Below are positions 15,900 to 25,035 of a stretch of 25,035 nt of DNA, piece by piece. This DNA is from JBCDAP01 sp038747915 (lineage in GTDB: Bacteria; Planctomycetota; Phycisphaerae; Phycisphaerales; UBA1924): positions 1 through 25,035 of the forward strand of contig JBCDJJ010000053.1 of assembly GCA_038747915.1 (NCBI GenBank). Direction: 5' to 3'. The notes beneath the pieces were generated by a model. That model saw only the letters and a program-made list of their open reading frames with translations. It did no database searches and had not been told where the DNA came from. A program made the position numbers and the translations under genes. Position 1 is the first letter of the stretch. Each line of letters begins with the position of its first letter.

Positions 15900-16696
15900 T
15901 CCTCCCCGGCTTCGACCGAGCCCGCGTCCTCTTCACGGGCGAGTTCGATGCGCACCGTGCGCTGACCGAACTCCGCGAGACGCTCGCCGATGGTCTGCCG
16001 GCCTGGTGGGAGGTGCTCAAGTCCAACGACCGGGGCGCTGTGCTCGCGGGCGAGGTGCTTGGGAACCAGCGCATCGTCGTGAAGACGATGCGTCTCGATC
16101 GCCCGAAGGATGTGATCTCGCGGCTGTTCCGCACCACGCGGCTCGAGCGTCAACGCCGCGGGGCGCACCGCGTGGCGCAGGCCGGCCTCGTCACCGCCGA
16201 GCCGAGGCTGATGTTCCGGGGTCGAAACGCGCGAGGCACGGTGGTGGAGACGCTCGTGCTCGATCGCCTACCGGGCGAGACGCTGCTGCACACCATCGCG
16301 GGGGGGCGTGCTGATCACGCTCGGGTGTGCGCACTGGCCCGGGATGTTGGTCGGCTCACGAGGGCGCTCGATGATGCGGGCCTCTTCAACCGCGATCACA
16401 AGCCCTCGAACCTCATCGTGCTGCCCGAGCCGTTCGATCCGGCACTCGCACTCATCGACACGGTCGGTGTACACCGGCGCCGCCCGAGCGATCGCCTCGG
16501 GCGGATGCTGGCCAACCTCGTGATCGAGCTCATCGGCACCGGGCTCACACCGGCACCCGTGATACTCGCCCGTGTGCTTCGCGCCGCGCGTGTCCCGGTG
16601 CGATCGACCTGGCGCCGAGTCGAAGCGCTCGTGCGCGCGCACGGTGACCCGACGCCGAGCGAAGACCCGCTCGGGCACCCAGACGTCCACCGGTGA
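15896..16696 (+). CDS. Lipopolysaccharide kinase-like (WaaP/Kdo kinase family) protein
   Basis: Protein-kinase-fold enzyme (266 aa) resembling the bacterial WaaP/KdkA/RIO-type group that phosphorylates lipopolysaccharide core sugars. Visible: the ATP-binding lysine in IVVKTMRL (Lys63), the hinge-like region TLVLDRLPGETL, the catalytic loop FNRDHKPSNLIV with Asp167 and Asn172, and the metal-binding Asp188 in ALIDTV. The order and spacing fit a compact kinase; the Gly-rich loop is weak, as usual in this family. The GTG start overlaps the M42 stop. It ends four bases from the convergent ALG10-like gene, and that glycan-type neighbourhood supports an envelope role. A small-molecule or protein kinase is the alternative. 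Confidence 0.75.
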   Translation: MILPGFDRARVLFTGEFDAHRALTELRETLADGLPAWWEVLKSNDRGAVLAGEVLGNQRIVVKTMRLDRPKDVISRLFRTTRLERQRRGAHRVAQAGLVTAEPRLMFRGRNARGTVVETLVLDRLPGETLLHTIAGGRADHARVCALARDVGRLTRALDDAGLFNRDHKPSNLIVLPEPFDPALALIDTVGVHRRRPSDRLGRMLANLVIELIGTGLTPAPVILARVLRAARVPVRSTWRRVEALVRAHGDPTPSEDPLGHPDVHR

Positions 16697-16700
16697 CCGA

Positions 16701-18059
16701 TCACAACGCGGGTGCGATGACCGTGGCCAGCGCGAGCCCGAGCTGCGCGAGAGCGATCGCGGCGAACCCACTCCACCGCCACGCCGGGAGATCCTTCGGC
16801 ACGCCGAGCGAGACGAGCCACGCGACGGTGACGAGCGCCATCGGCTCGTAGTACCGCTGCCACACCGCGCTGTTCGCCGACTGGGCGAGCGCAAAGCCGA
16901 GCGCCGAGAGCATCAGGATGCACGCGGAGCCGCCGAATCCCCGTGCCCGCGCCGCCCGCCAGCACACCAGGATGGAGAGCACACCAACGCCCGCGAGCGC
17001 GATGAGCACCGGGCTGCGCACCGCGAATGCTTCGCCCCCCGCGTCCTGCACCACCCGCACGCCGTGCCAGAGCCACCCGAATTTCCGCTGCGCGTCCGGG
17101 TCGAACGAGGTGTGCGGGACCGCCGCCACGAGCACACCGGCCCCAACAATGAACCACGCCACGGGATCACGGGCGACTCGCCGGATCGCACCCGGCACGA
17201 GCACGAGCACCGGCCACCCGAACACACCCAGGCACGCCATGAAAAACGCCGGCCCACCGGGCGCGAACCCGCCCCCGTGCCGCGACCGCATCTCGTCGTT
17301 CATCGGGAGGAGCCCGCCCCACGCCAGCACGAAGCCGCCCACCACGATCACCGGCAACGCCCCAGCACACACGCCCGCGGCCAACCCCCGCCACGATCGC
17401 GGCGCGTCTCGCTCCTCCTCATCGAAGACGACGCCCGGCACCCACCGCGCCAGAGGGCTCCGCATCAACCCCGAGAGCACCGCCGGCGCGAGCGCCCAGA
17501 TGTGAATCTGCCGCACGAAAACAGCGAGCGCGGCGCACACCCCGGCCCCCACGGTGCGCGGGATCGATCGGCCCGGCATCGCGCTCACCCCGACGGCGCC
17601 GAGCGCCGCGAGCCACCCGAGGTTGTCGGTCGTCACCCAGATCGAGGCGCCGAGCACGTACACGCTCCACGCGACGGGCAGCGTCAGGATCACGGCTCGG
17701 GCCGCGCCCGCCTGCCGCGCCGCCACCGCCCAGACGAGCACCACAAGCCCCAGCCCGATCATCAGATTCACCGCGAGCATCGCCGCCTTGTTCGAGGTCG
17801 CACGCCACACGGCCGCCTGCACCAGGTGGTATCCCGGCGTCGTGGCAGCGGGATACCCGCGCAGGTCCGGCCGCGGCAGTTGCTCCGCGAACATCAGGAT
17901 GATCGGCAGGTGGTACTCGTCCTGATCGAAGGCCTCGCTGGTCTGCGGCCCGGCGGATACGCCGGCACCCGGGAGCGGTCGCCGCGCCTCCGCAACAAAC
18001 GCCGGGGTGGCAACCACAAGAAACAGGGCAGCGACCAGCGCACCAGGCCACCACGTCAT
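16701..18059 (-). CDS. Polytopic GT-C glycosyltransferase, ALG10/DIE2-like
   Basis: Integral membrane protein (452 aa) with about ten or more hydrophobic helices. Several spaced motifs match the eukaryotic ALG10/DIE2 alpha-1,2-glucosyltransferase pattern: DEYH (47-50) in the first external loop, TTPGYH (73-78), TTDN (143-146), RQIHIW (183-188, cf. FRQTNIIW in ALG10), a later GGGFAPGGP loop, and RYYEP near the C-terminus. GT-C enzymes transfer sugars from polyprenyl-phosphate carriers on the outer face of the membrane. ATG 18059 is chosen; ATG 18098 would add 13 residues and a TTG at 18116 six more. It is divergent from a UbiA-type polyprenyl-phosphate phosphoribosyltransferase, which suits a shared lipid-carrier pathway. 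Donor and acceptor are unknown. Confidence 0.7.
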   Translation of the reverse strand: MTWWPGALVAALFLVVATPAFVAEARRPLPGAGVSAGPQTSEAFDQDEYHLPIILMFAEQLPRPDLRGYPAATTPGYHLVQAAVWRATSNKAAMLAVNLMIGLGLVVLVWAVAARQAGAARAVILTLPVAWSVYVLGASIWVTTDNLGWLAALGAVGVSAMPGRSIPRTVGAGVCAALAVFVRQIHIWALAPAVLSGLMRSPLARWVPGVVFDEEERDAPRSWRGLAAGVCAGALPVIVVGGFVLAWGGLLPMNDEMRSRHGGGFAPGGPAFFMACLGVFGWPVLVLVPGAIRRVARDPVAWFIVGAGVLVAAVPHTSFDPDAQRKFGWLWHGVRVVQDAGGEAFAVRSPVLIALAGVGVLSILVCWRAARARGFGGSACILMLSALGFALAQSANSAVWQRYYEPMALVTVAWLVSLGVPKDLPAWRWSGFAAIALAQLGLALATVIAPAL

Positions 18060-18182
18060 CTTCTGCGGCGATCGGTCGATGGTGCGCTCGGGGTGCATGC
18101 GGCTTCGGTGTCGCAACTATAGTTTTGCCCACGGCGGCCCGATCCAATGGGCACCCGTGCCACGCGATCGCGACCGACCCTC

Positions 18183-19178
18183 ATGAGCACCACCGCCAAC
18201 CTCGATGTTGTCGCCAGACCGCCGCTCGCGGCGAGCCTGGTGCGACTCGCGCGACCCGCGCAGTGGAGCAAGAGCGTCTTCGTGCTCGTCGGCCCGGCGT
18301 ACGGCCTCGCGGCGGCACTCGCCGAGGGGCGATCCCCGGGTCCGATCATCGTGGCGGCCCTGCTGGCCGCGGCGGCCTTCGGTGCAGCGGCCAGCGGGTG
18401 CTACGTCATCAACGATCTCGCCGACCGCGAGGCCGACCGCGTCCACCCGCGGAAGCGGACCAGACCCATCGCCGCGGGGCACATCTCGCCCGGCCAGGCA
18501 CGCCTCTTCGCGGCGGCGCTCTTCGGGCTCGCAGCGGTCATCGTGCTGGCCATCCCGCCGACCGGCGCCGGGTCGGTCCTCCCGCTGGATGCCCGCGTGC
18601 TCGTGGGGAGCGTGCTCGCGCTCTACGTCGCCAATGTCACCGCCTATTCCGCGTCCTTCAAGCACTATCGCATTGCCGATGTCATGAGCTTGTCCTTCGG
18701 CTTCGTGCTCCGCGTGCTCGCTGGGTGTGCCGCGGTCGCCATCACGCCCAGCACCTGGTTGCTCAACGTCACTCTCTTCTTCTCCATGTTCCTGGCCTTC
18801 GGCAAGCGACTCGGCGAACGCCGCACGCTTGCTGACGATGCCGGCACCCACCGCCGCGTGCAGCACCGGTACACCAACGAGCTGCTCCGCATGGCTGTCG
18901 TGGTGACCGCGGTTGCCACGCTCCTTACCTACGCCTTCTACGTGCAGGAGCAGGAAGTGCTCTACACGATCGGCTTCAACTTGATGTGGCTGACAGTGCT
19001 GCCCGTGACGTTCGCCCTGCTCCGGGTGATCGTGGTGCTCGAGAACGGCGCCTACGACGACCCGACCGAGCTCGCGGTGCATGACCGACCCTTCCAGGTG
19101 GCCTGCGTCGTCTTTGGCTTGATGACCGGCGGCCTGCTCGCCTGGCGCATTGCTGGCGGCATCGGCGAGGCGGCGTAG
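18183..19178 (+). CDS. UbiA-family prenyltransferase, decaprenyl-phosphate phosphoribosyltransferase-like
   Basis: Membrane protein (331 aa) of the UbiA superfamily, nearest in pattern to enzymes moving phosphoribose from PRPP to decaprenyl phosphate (mycobacterial Rv3806c-like). Evidence: LVRLARPAQWSKSVFVL at the start, the first aspartate motif NDLADREAD (77-85) followed by HPRKRTRPIAAG, the second region KHYRIADVMSLSFGFVLRVL with R177, and FGKRLGERRTL (207-217), a loop typical of that subgroup. About nine hydrophobic helices. ATG 18183 is preferred; ATG 18147 adds 12 basic residues. Divergent from the ALG10-like gene (short shared upstream region containing ACTATAGT). Its product could feed a GT-C transferase. 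The stop is TAG, next to a structured repeat region. Confidence 0.85.
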   Translation: MSTTANLDVVARPPLAASLVRLARPAQWSKSVFVLVGPAYGLAAALAEGRSPGPIIVAALLAAAAFGAAASGCYVINDLADREADRVHPRKRTRPIAAGHISPGQARLFAAALFGLAAVIVLAIPPTGAGSVLPLDARVLVGSVLALYVANVTAYSASFKHYRIADVMSLSFGFVLRVLAGCAAVAITPSTWLLNVTLFFSMFLAFGKRLGERRTLADDAGTHRRVQHRYTNELLRMAVVVTAVATLLTYAFYVQEQEVLYTIGFNLMWLTVLPVTFALLRVIVVLENGAYDDPTELAVHDRPFQVACVVFGLMTGGLLAWRIAGGIGEAA

Positions 19179-19324
19179 CGTTTCGTGCGTTCTTCCATGC
19201 CGTGATCTGGAGGATGCCGCAGGCATCCGAAGGCCACGAAACTGCGACGACATGCCGGCGACGTCGTGGGCTTGGCTTCGCTCAGACCACGGCACCCACG
19301 ACGAATCGACTTTGGAAGGTTCTA
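19178..19324. other. Structured intergenic region with an inverted terminal fragment of the dispersed element
   Basis: No gene. It contains a perfect 7-bp hairpin GGATGCC-GCA-GGCATCC (19212-19228), a GTTTCGTG/CACGAAAC pair around it, and a CGTCGTGGG/CCCACGACG pair. Bases 19291-19317 are a near-perfect inverse complement of 19330-19355 in copy C, around a 12-base loop containing CTAG. The region thus holds either a decayed second element abutting copy C head to head, or a related repeat type sharing its ends. Confidence 0.6.
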
Positions 19325-19487
19325 GTGCGTTCCAAGTCGATTCGTCGCGGGTGCCACTGGTGGCTTGCCCACCAGTGCGAACGCCATAGCCCTTGAACAC
19401 TGGCGGGCAAGCCGCCAGTGGCACCCAAGTCCCGGAGTCGGTCGATCCACCGCTGAGACTGGCAAGACGAGTTGACTTGGTCTGCTC
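19325..19487. repeat. Copy C of the CTAG-flanked dispersed element (163 bp)
   Basis: The best-preserved copy: CTAG flanks both ends (TA at 19323-19324 and 19488-19489). The terminal inverted repeats begin GTGCGTTCCAAGTC on one strand and GAGCAGACCAAGTC on the other. The internal 27-bp arms at 19351-19377 and 19398-19424 differ by only two base pairs and could form a long cruciform or RNA hairpin with a 20-base loop. The right-hand CTAG supplies the UAG stop of the leftward BtpA gene. It contains no credible gene; open frames across it are repeat translations. Confidence 0.88.
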
Positions 19488-20299
19488 TAGAGACGCGCCC
19501 GGTCCGCTGCATGCACCAGTTGCTTTACGCGCTCCGGGTCCGGGTCGGCCGACCACGTGCCCTCGCCCTTGTACCAGGAGCCCACGATCGCGGCGTCGGC
19601 GAACTGGAACATCTCGCGGATGTTCTCCGGCGTCGTGCCCGAGCCGATGCACACCGGCAGCGTTGTCGCGGTCTGCACCTCGCGGATGTCCTGGATCGAC
19701 ACCGGCCGCCCGGTCGACGTGCCGGTCACAATCACCGCGTCGGCGCCGTTGAACTCCGCGCCACGCGCGGTCTCCGCGATGTTCACATCCGACGTCAGCG
19801 CGTGCGACGAGTGCTTCTTCTTGATGTCGACGATCACCGAGATATCGTCCGCACCGATCTGCCGGCGGTACCGCAGCAGCGGGCCGGCGTCCGCCTTCGT
19901 GAACATCCCCTCGTCGGCCACCGTCGAGTAGACAAAGCCCTCGGCACGGATGAACCGCGCCCCGGACGCGTGCGCCACCGCCATGGCGGCGATGTTCGCC
20001 CCCGCCAGGATCTGCACGCCCACCGGGATCGATACCGCCGACACCACTTTCTCTGCGATCGCTGTCATCGACGCGACGATCTCTGGCCCAACCTCGCGCA
20101 TGAGGTAGGGCACATCGTGCATGTTCTCGAGAATCACCGAGTCGAAGCCGGCATCGGCGAGCATCTTGGCCTCGGTGATCGCCTTGGCCTGCACGTCCGC
20201 GAGCGGGGCCGAGGCCCGCGCCGTCCCCGGCAACGCCGCGACATGCACCATCCCGACCAGCGCCTTGGTGGTCCCGAAGATCTCTGAGGCCTTCTTCAT
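19487..20299 (-). CDS. btpA: BtpA/SgcQ-family TIM-barrel protein
   Basis: Member of the BtpA family (270 aa), named for a cyanobacterial protein needed for stable photosystem I; non-photosynthetic homologues such as SgcQ are of unclear enzymatic role. Visible: ALVGMVHVAALPGTA near residues 13-27, AGFDSVILENMHDVPY, PVGVQILAGANIAAMAVAHA, ARFIRAEGFVYSTVADEG and the C-terminal phosphate-binding-like VCIGSGTTPENI. These fit a TIM barrel. ATG 20299 has GGAAGGA upstream on the minus strand. The last codon is followed by a UAG within the CTAG at the end of repeat copy C. It is 81 bases downstream of the phosphatase gene, possibly one transcript. A photosynthetic role is not implied. Confidence 0.9.
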   Translation of the reverse strand: MKKASEIFGTTKALVGMVHVAALPGTARASAPLADVQAKAITEAKMLADAGFDSVILENMHDVPYLMREVGPEIVASMTAIAEKVVSAVSIPVGVQILAGANIAAMAVAHASGARFIRAEGFVYSTVADEGMFTKADAGPLLRYRRQIGADDISVIVDIKKKHSSHALTSDVNIAETARGAEFNGADAVIVTGTSTGRPVSIQDIREVQTATTLPVCIGSGTTPENIREMFQFADAAIVGSWYKGEGTWSADPDPERVKQLVHAADRARL

Positions 20300-20380
20300 C
20301 GCGGCGTCCTTCCGTGGAGAAGGTGGCACTATGCCACCTACCGCGCAGCCGTCAAGGGGCACCGGGCCCGAAGCCCCGCC

Positions 20381-21259
20381 TCATCCCCCGAGACCCAGGG
20401 CACGCCCGAGCGTCGCGATCCGGTCCCCCACGCTCTGTGATGCCGGTGCCGCGGCCGAGTGGTGCAGCGTCAGCACCGTCACATCATCCCCCATGTCCAC
20501 CCGTCCCGACCGCTCACGCACCGCGGTCAGCAGCCGGTCGCCGAGCGTCGGCAGGTCGCCCACGTCCACACCGCTTGCCACCTCCACCAGCCCCTCCTCG
20601 CCCAGGATCTGCCCGTCCGGCAGCTGGGCCTCGATCAGCGCATCCGTGTACAGAATCACGAGATCACCCCGTCCAAGGGGAACCCGCATCTGCGAAAACT
20701 CCGTTCCGTCGATCACGCCCAGCGGGAAGTTCCGCTCGCCCGCGATCGACCCCGAGAGCTCCACACCCTCCGTCGCGGGGCCGAGCAGCACCCAACGCTG
20801 GTGTGCCGCCCGGTACCAAAGCGGGCACGGGTGCCCTGCGATGGTCAGCACGAGCGCCCGCGCCGGCGCGTAGTACGTCGCCACCACCGCGGTCGCAAAG
20901 CGATTCCCGGCCTCGCTTGCCAGCACTTCTTCGTTCAGCGCGCGCACCAGACCGGCCTGGTTCGCTGTGTTGATGTGCTTCCGCACGACCTTCCGAAGCC
21001 GCTTTGCCGATTCGTCCACCGTGATGCCGTGGCCCGAGATGTCGGCGAGCGCGAAGCGCGTCACCCGGCCCGCGGCGCACATTGAGAGATAGTGCACATC
21101 ACCGCCGCCCTCGCCACCCTCGAACGGCTCGCCGAAGAGAAATACGTCGAAGCCCGGTGTGCTCACGGCATCATGCACCACACCGTTGCCGCCGAAGATC
21201 TCCATGCACCGCAACTGATGCGGGTCGAGCTGGTCGGACGCCTGTTCGGTTGTGACCAT
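20381..21259 (-). CDS. SpoIIE/RsbU-type PP2C serine phosphatase
   Basis: Metal-dependent PP2C-family phosphatase (292 aa) of the SpoIIE/RsbU type, which usually dephosphorylates anti-anti-sigma (STAS) partners. Motifs in order: GGD (52-54), LADISGHG (71-78, metal-binding Asp), FATAVVATY, TIAGHPCPLWYR (139-150), LILYTDALIEA-type segment (TDALIE, 205-210) and the final metal site GDDVTVL (257-263). There is no obvious sensory domain; about 35 residues precede the catalytic domain, so input must come from a partner. ATG 21259 is chosen; the frame is open upstream without similarity. No STAS or anti-sigma gene is in the window. A possible 60-aa gene lies just upstream. Confidence 0.9.
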   Translation of the reverse strand: MVTTEQASDQLDPHQLRCMEIFGGNGVVHDAVSTPGFDVFLFGEPFEGGEGGGDVHYLSMCAAGRVTRFALADISGHGITVDESAKRLRKVVRKHINTANQAGLVRALNEEVLASEAGNRFATAVVATYYAPARALVLTIAGHPCPLWYRAAHQRWVLLGPATEGVELSGSIAGERNFPLGVIDGTEFSQMRVPLGRGDLVILYTDALIEAQLPDGQILGEEGLVEVASGVDVGDLPTLGDRLLTAVRERSGRVDMGDDVTVLTLHHSAAAPASQSVGDRIATLGRALGLGG

Positions 21260-21306
21260 GAAGCACCCCGTGCAAATGTGCCCGGCGAACCCGTGAGCTG
21301 GCGGGG

Positions 21307-21489
21307 CTATTCCTCGTCGCGCGCCGGTTGGCCGGTCGGTGTCTCGCTCGCCGCCGAGGGGCTCGCGTGCCGATCCGTGTTGGTCTCCCCGGCCTGCGCA
21401 CGGAGCCGGTCCCACCGGGCCGGGTCATCCCGGTCCGTACGAGGCGAGATCCCGCAGCACAACAGGATGAGGTCCAGGAACTTGCCCAC
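21307..21489 (-). CDS. Possible small protein (60 aa), hypothetical
   Basis: A short frame starting at GTG with AGGA six to nine bases upstream, ending in TAG 47 bases before the phosphatase gene. The product starts MGKFLDLILLCCGISPRTD, a short hydrophobic stretch with a CC pair (residues 11-12), then a charged polar tail ending in TGQPARDEE. It would suit a membrane-tethered or lipid-modified peptide. Nothing homologous is recognised, and in GC-rich DNA frames of this length arise by chance. Confidence 0.35.
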   Translation of the reverse strand: MGKFLDLILLCCGISPRTDRDDPARWDRLRAQAGETNTDRHASPSAASETPTGQPARDEE

Positions 21490-21610
21490 CTCATCATCCT
21501 ACGCCCGGGCTGGTGTTCGGCGACGCGTTCTGTACCATGCCCGGCCCGACGCCGAGCGGTCTTCGCTCGCCGGAACACGCTGGCCCGACATCCCACACCG
21601 GATCCCGACC

Positions 21611-24487
<2,877 letters not shown>

Positions 24488-24574
24488 CGATCGCTCGTCT
24501 CGGGGCGGTGGTGGGCGCGTCTCGCTCCCACGAACCCACATCGACGAGGCCGAATTCTCAACACAATCACCTCA

Positions 24575-24612
24575 CCGCCTTTCCCATGTGGAAAGGCGGC
24601 TTTCGTTTTTGG
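24575..24612 (+). terminator. Intrinsic terminator after hppA
   Basis: Perfect 10-bp stem CCGCCTTTCC (24575-24584) and GGAAAGGCGG (24590-24599) with a CATGT loop, followed by CTTTCGTTTTTGG. It lies 88 bases after the hppA stop. Confidence 0.9.
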
Positions 24613-24839
24613 TCTTGTCCAGCAAGATCCGCGCACCCTCGCTCGTCCATCATCACAGCGTCGGTGGTGTGGCCGATGCTGTTCGGTCGCGTCCGGGTCG
24701 ATCCTGTGCCTCAGGAGGCGGATTTGGGGCGAGCACCCACCGACCGGTGAAATCATCCCCAGAACCACTTCTCATGAATCACCTGATTAGACCTTGTGGA
24801 AAGCCGTAGCTGGCATAGGTTCTTCCCAGAGCAGAACAG

Positions 24840-25035
24840 ATGCCGGGTTCCATCCCGAATCGGCGGCCATGGTCGGCCACGAGGCGGGGTGGCGTCACGG
24901 GCCACCAGGAGGCCGACCCGGAAGAGGAGCGTGCCTTTCTGGATTTCTACTTCGACCGGGCCCTTGCGGGAGAGTCGCCGCCGGGCTGGTTCTGGACGTC
25001 ATTCGTCACTTACGCGTTTCTGCACGGCGGAATGC
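24840..25035 (+). CDS. N-terminal part of a probable rhomboid-family membrane protein (runs off the window)
   Basis: An open frame of 65 codons starting at ATG 24840 and still open at the window end. The N-terminus is basic and polar (MPGSIPNRRPWSATRRGG), then EEERAFLDFYFDRALAGE, then GWFWTSFVTYAFLHGGM. The last segment matches the rhomboid protease pattern W..-.T..FLHGG that precedes the conserved H..N of the second membrane region. In most rhomboids a membrane helix comes earlier; here only about 45 polar residues do, so it may be an atypical rhomboid or another family. An in-frame TAG at 24816 closes the frame upstream. Bases 24613-24839 before it hold no gene I can support. Confidence 0.5.
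   Translation, partial: MPGSIPNRRPWSATRRGGVTGHQEADPEEERAFLDFYFDRALAGESPPGWFWTSFVTYAFLHGGM

Noticed and set aside
13364..19487. Repeat copies as a CRISPR array or integron attC sites
   Set aside because: Copies are about 6 kb apart with no regular spacers, no cas or integrase genes, and they lack the attC core sites; terminal inverted repeats next to CTAG point to a transposon-like element.
18117..19652. Long minus-strand open frame crossing repeat copy C
   Set aside because: Most of it is antisense to ubiA, and the rest translates the dispersed repeat. A similar peptide appears in a minus-strand frame over copy B, as expected for a repeat and not for a gene.
21092..21610. N-terminal extension of the pyrophosphatase frame
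   Set aside because: The 173 extra codons are antisense to the phosphatase gene and unlike membrane pyrophosphatases; the family N-terminus starts at the ATG at 21611.

Overview
The window is about 25 kb of GC-rich bacterial chromosome, densely coded, with several 4-base stop/start overlaps. A type III glutamine synthetase, a membrane pyrophosphatase with large insertions, a BtpA-family protein, many GTG starts and weak Shine-Dalgarno sequences suggest a planctomycete, perhaps Phycisphaerae-like. That is inference from gene content; there is no rRNA or other taxonomic marker. No tRNA, rRNA, CRISPR array, phage module or transposase gene was seen.

Layout. 1-170: extreme GC low-complexity DNA at the window edge. 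171-3726 (+): MazG-like pyrophosphohydrolase overlapping trpA, then type III glutamine synthetase and a strong terminator. 3734-7163 (-): TIM-barrel protein, CbpA-like J-protein and acyl-CoA synthetase, transcribed leftward. 7218-10181 (+): endonuclease III, TPR protein, lipoprotein and rhodanese, with 4-base overlaps between nth/TPR and lipoprotein/rhodanese, then a soluble-plus-membrane protein. 10182-11265: an AT-rich accessory patch with two distantly related unknown genes, flanked by a direct repeat of the 3' end of the neighbouring ABC ATPase gene. 11266-13197: peptide-type ABC ATPase (-) and, divergently, an exported protein (+). 13527-16696: YgfZ-like protein (-), M42 peptidase and a WaaP/Kdo-kinase-like protein (+). 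16701-19178: an ALG10-like GT-C membrane glycosyltransferase (-), divergent from a UbiA-family polyprenyl-phosphate phosphoribosyltransferase (+). With the kinase-like gene these could form a small envelope-glycan neighbourhood. 19487-21489 (-): BtpA-family protein, SpoIIE/PP2C phosphatase and a possible 60-residue protein. 21611-24612 (+): K+-dependent-type membrane pyrophosphatase and terminator. 24840-end: 5' part of a probable rhomboid-family gene.

The most distinctive non-coding signal is a roughly 163-bp dispersed element. It has two near-identical full copies (13364-13527 and 19325-19487), one truncated copy (9408-9505) and an inverted terminal fragment (19291-19322). It has terminal inverted repeats, an internal 27-bp inverted-repeat pair, and it adjoins CTAG. 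In all three main copies that CTAG forms the UAG stop codon of the adjacent gene (rhodanese, YgfZ-like, BtpA). This fits a non-autonomous mobile element (MITE) using a TA target within CTAG, which can land on a UAG stop codon and restore it.
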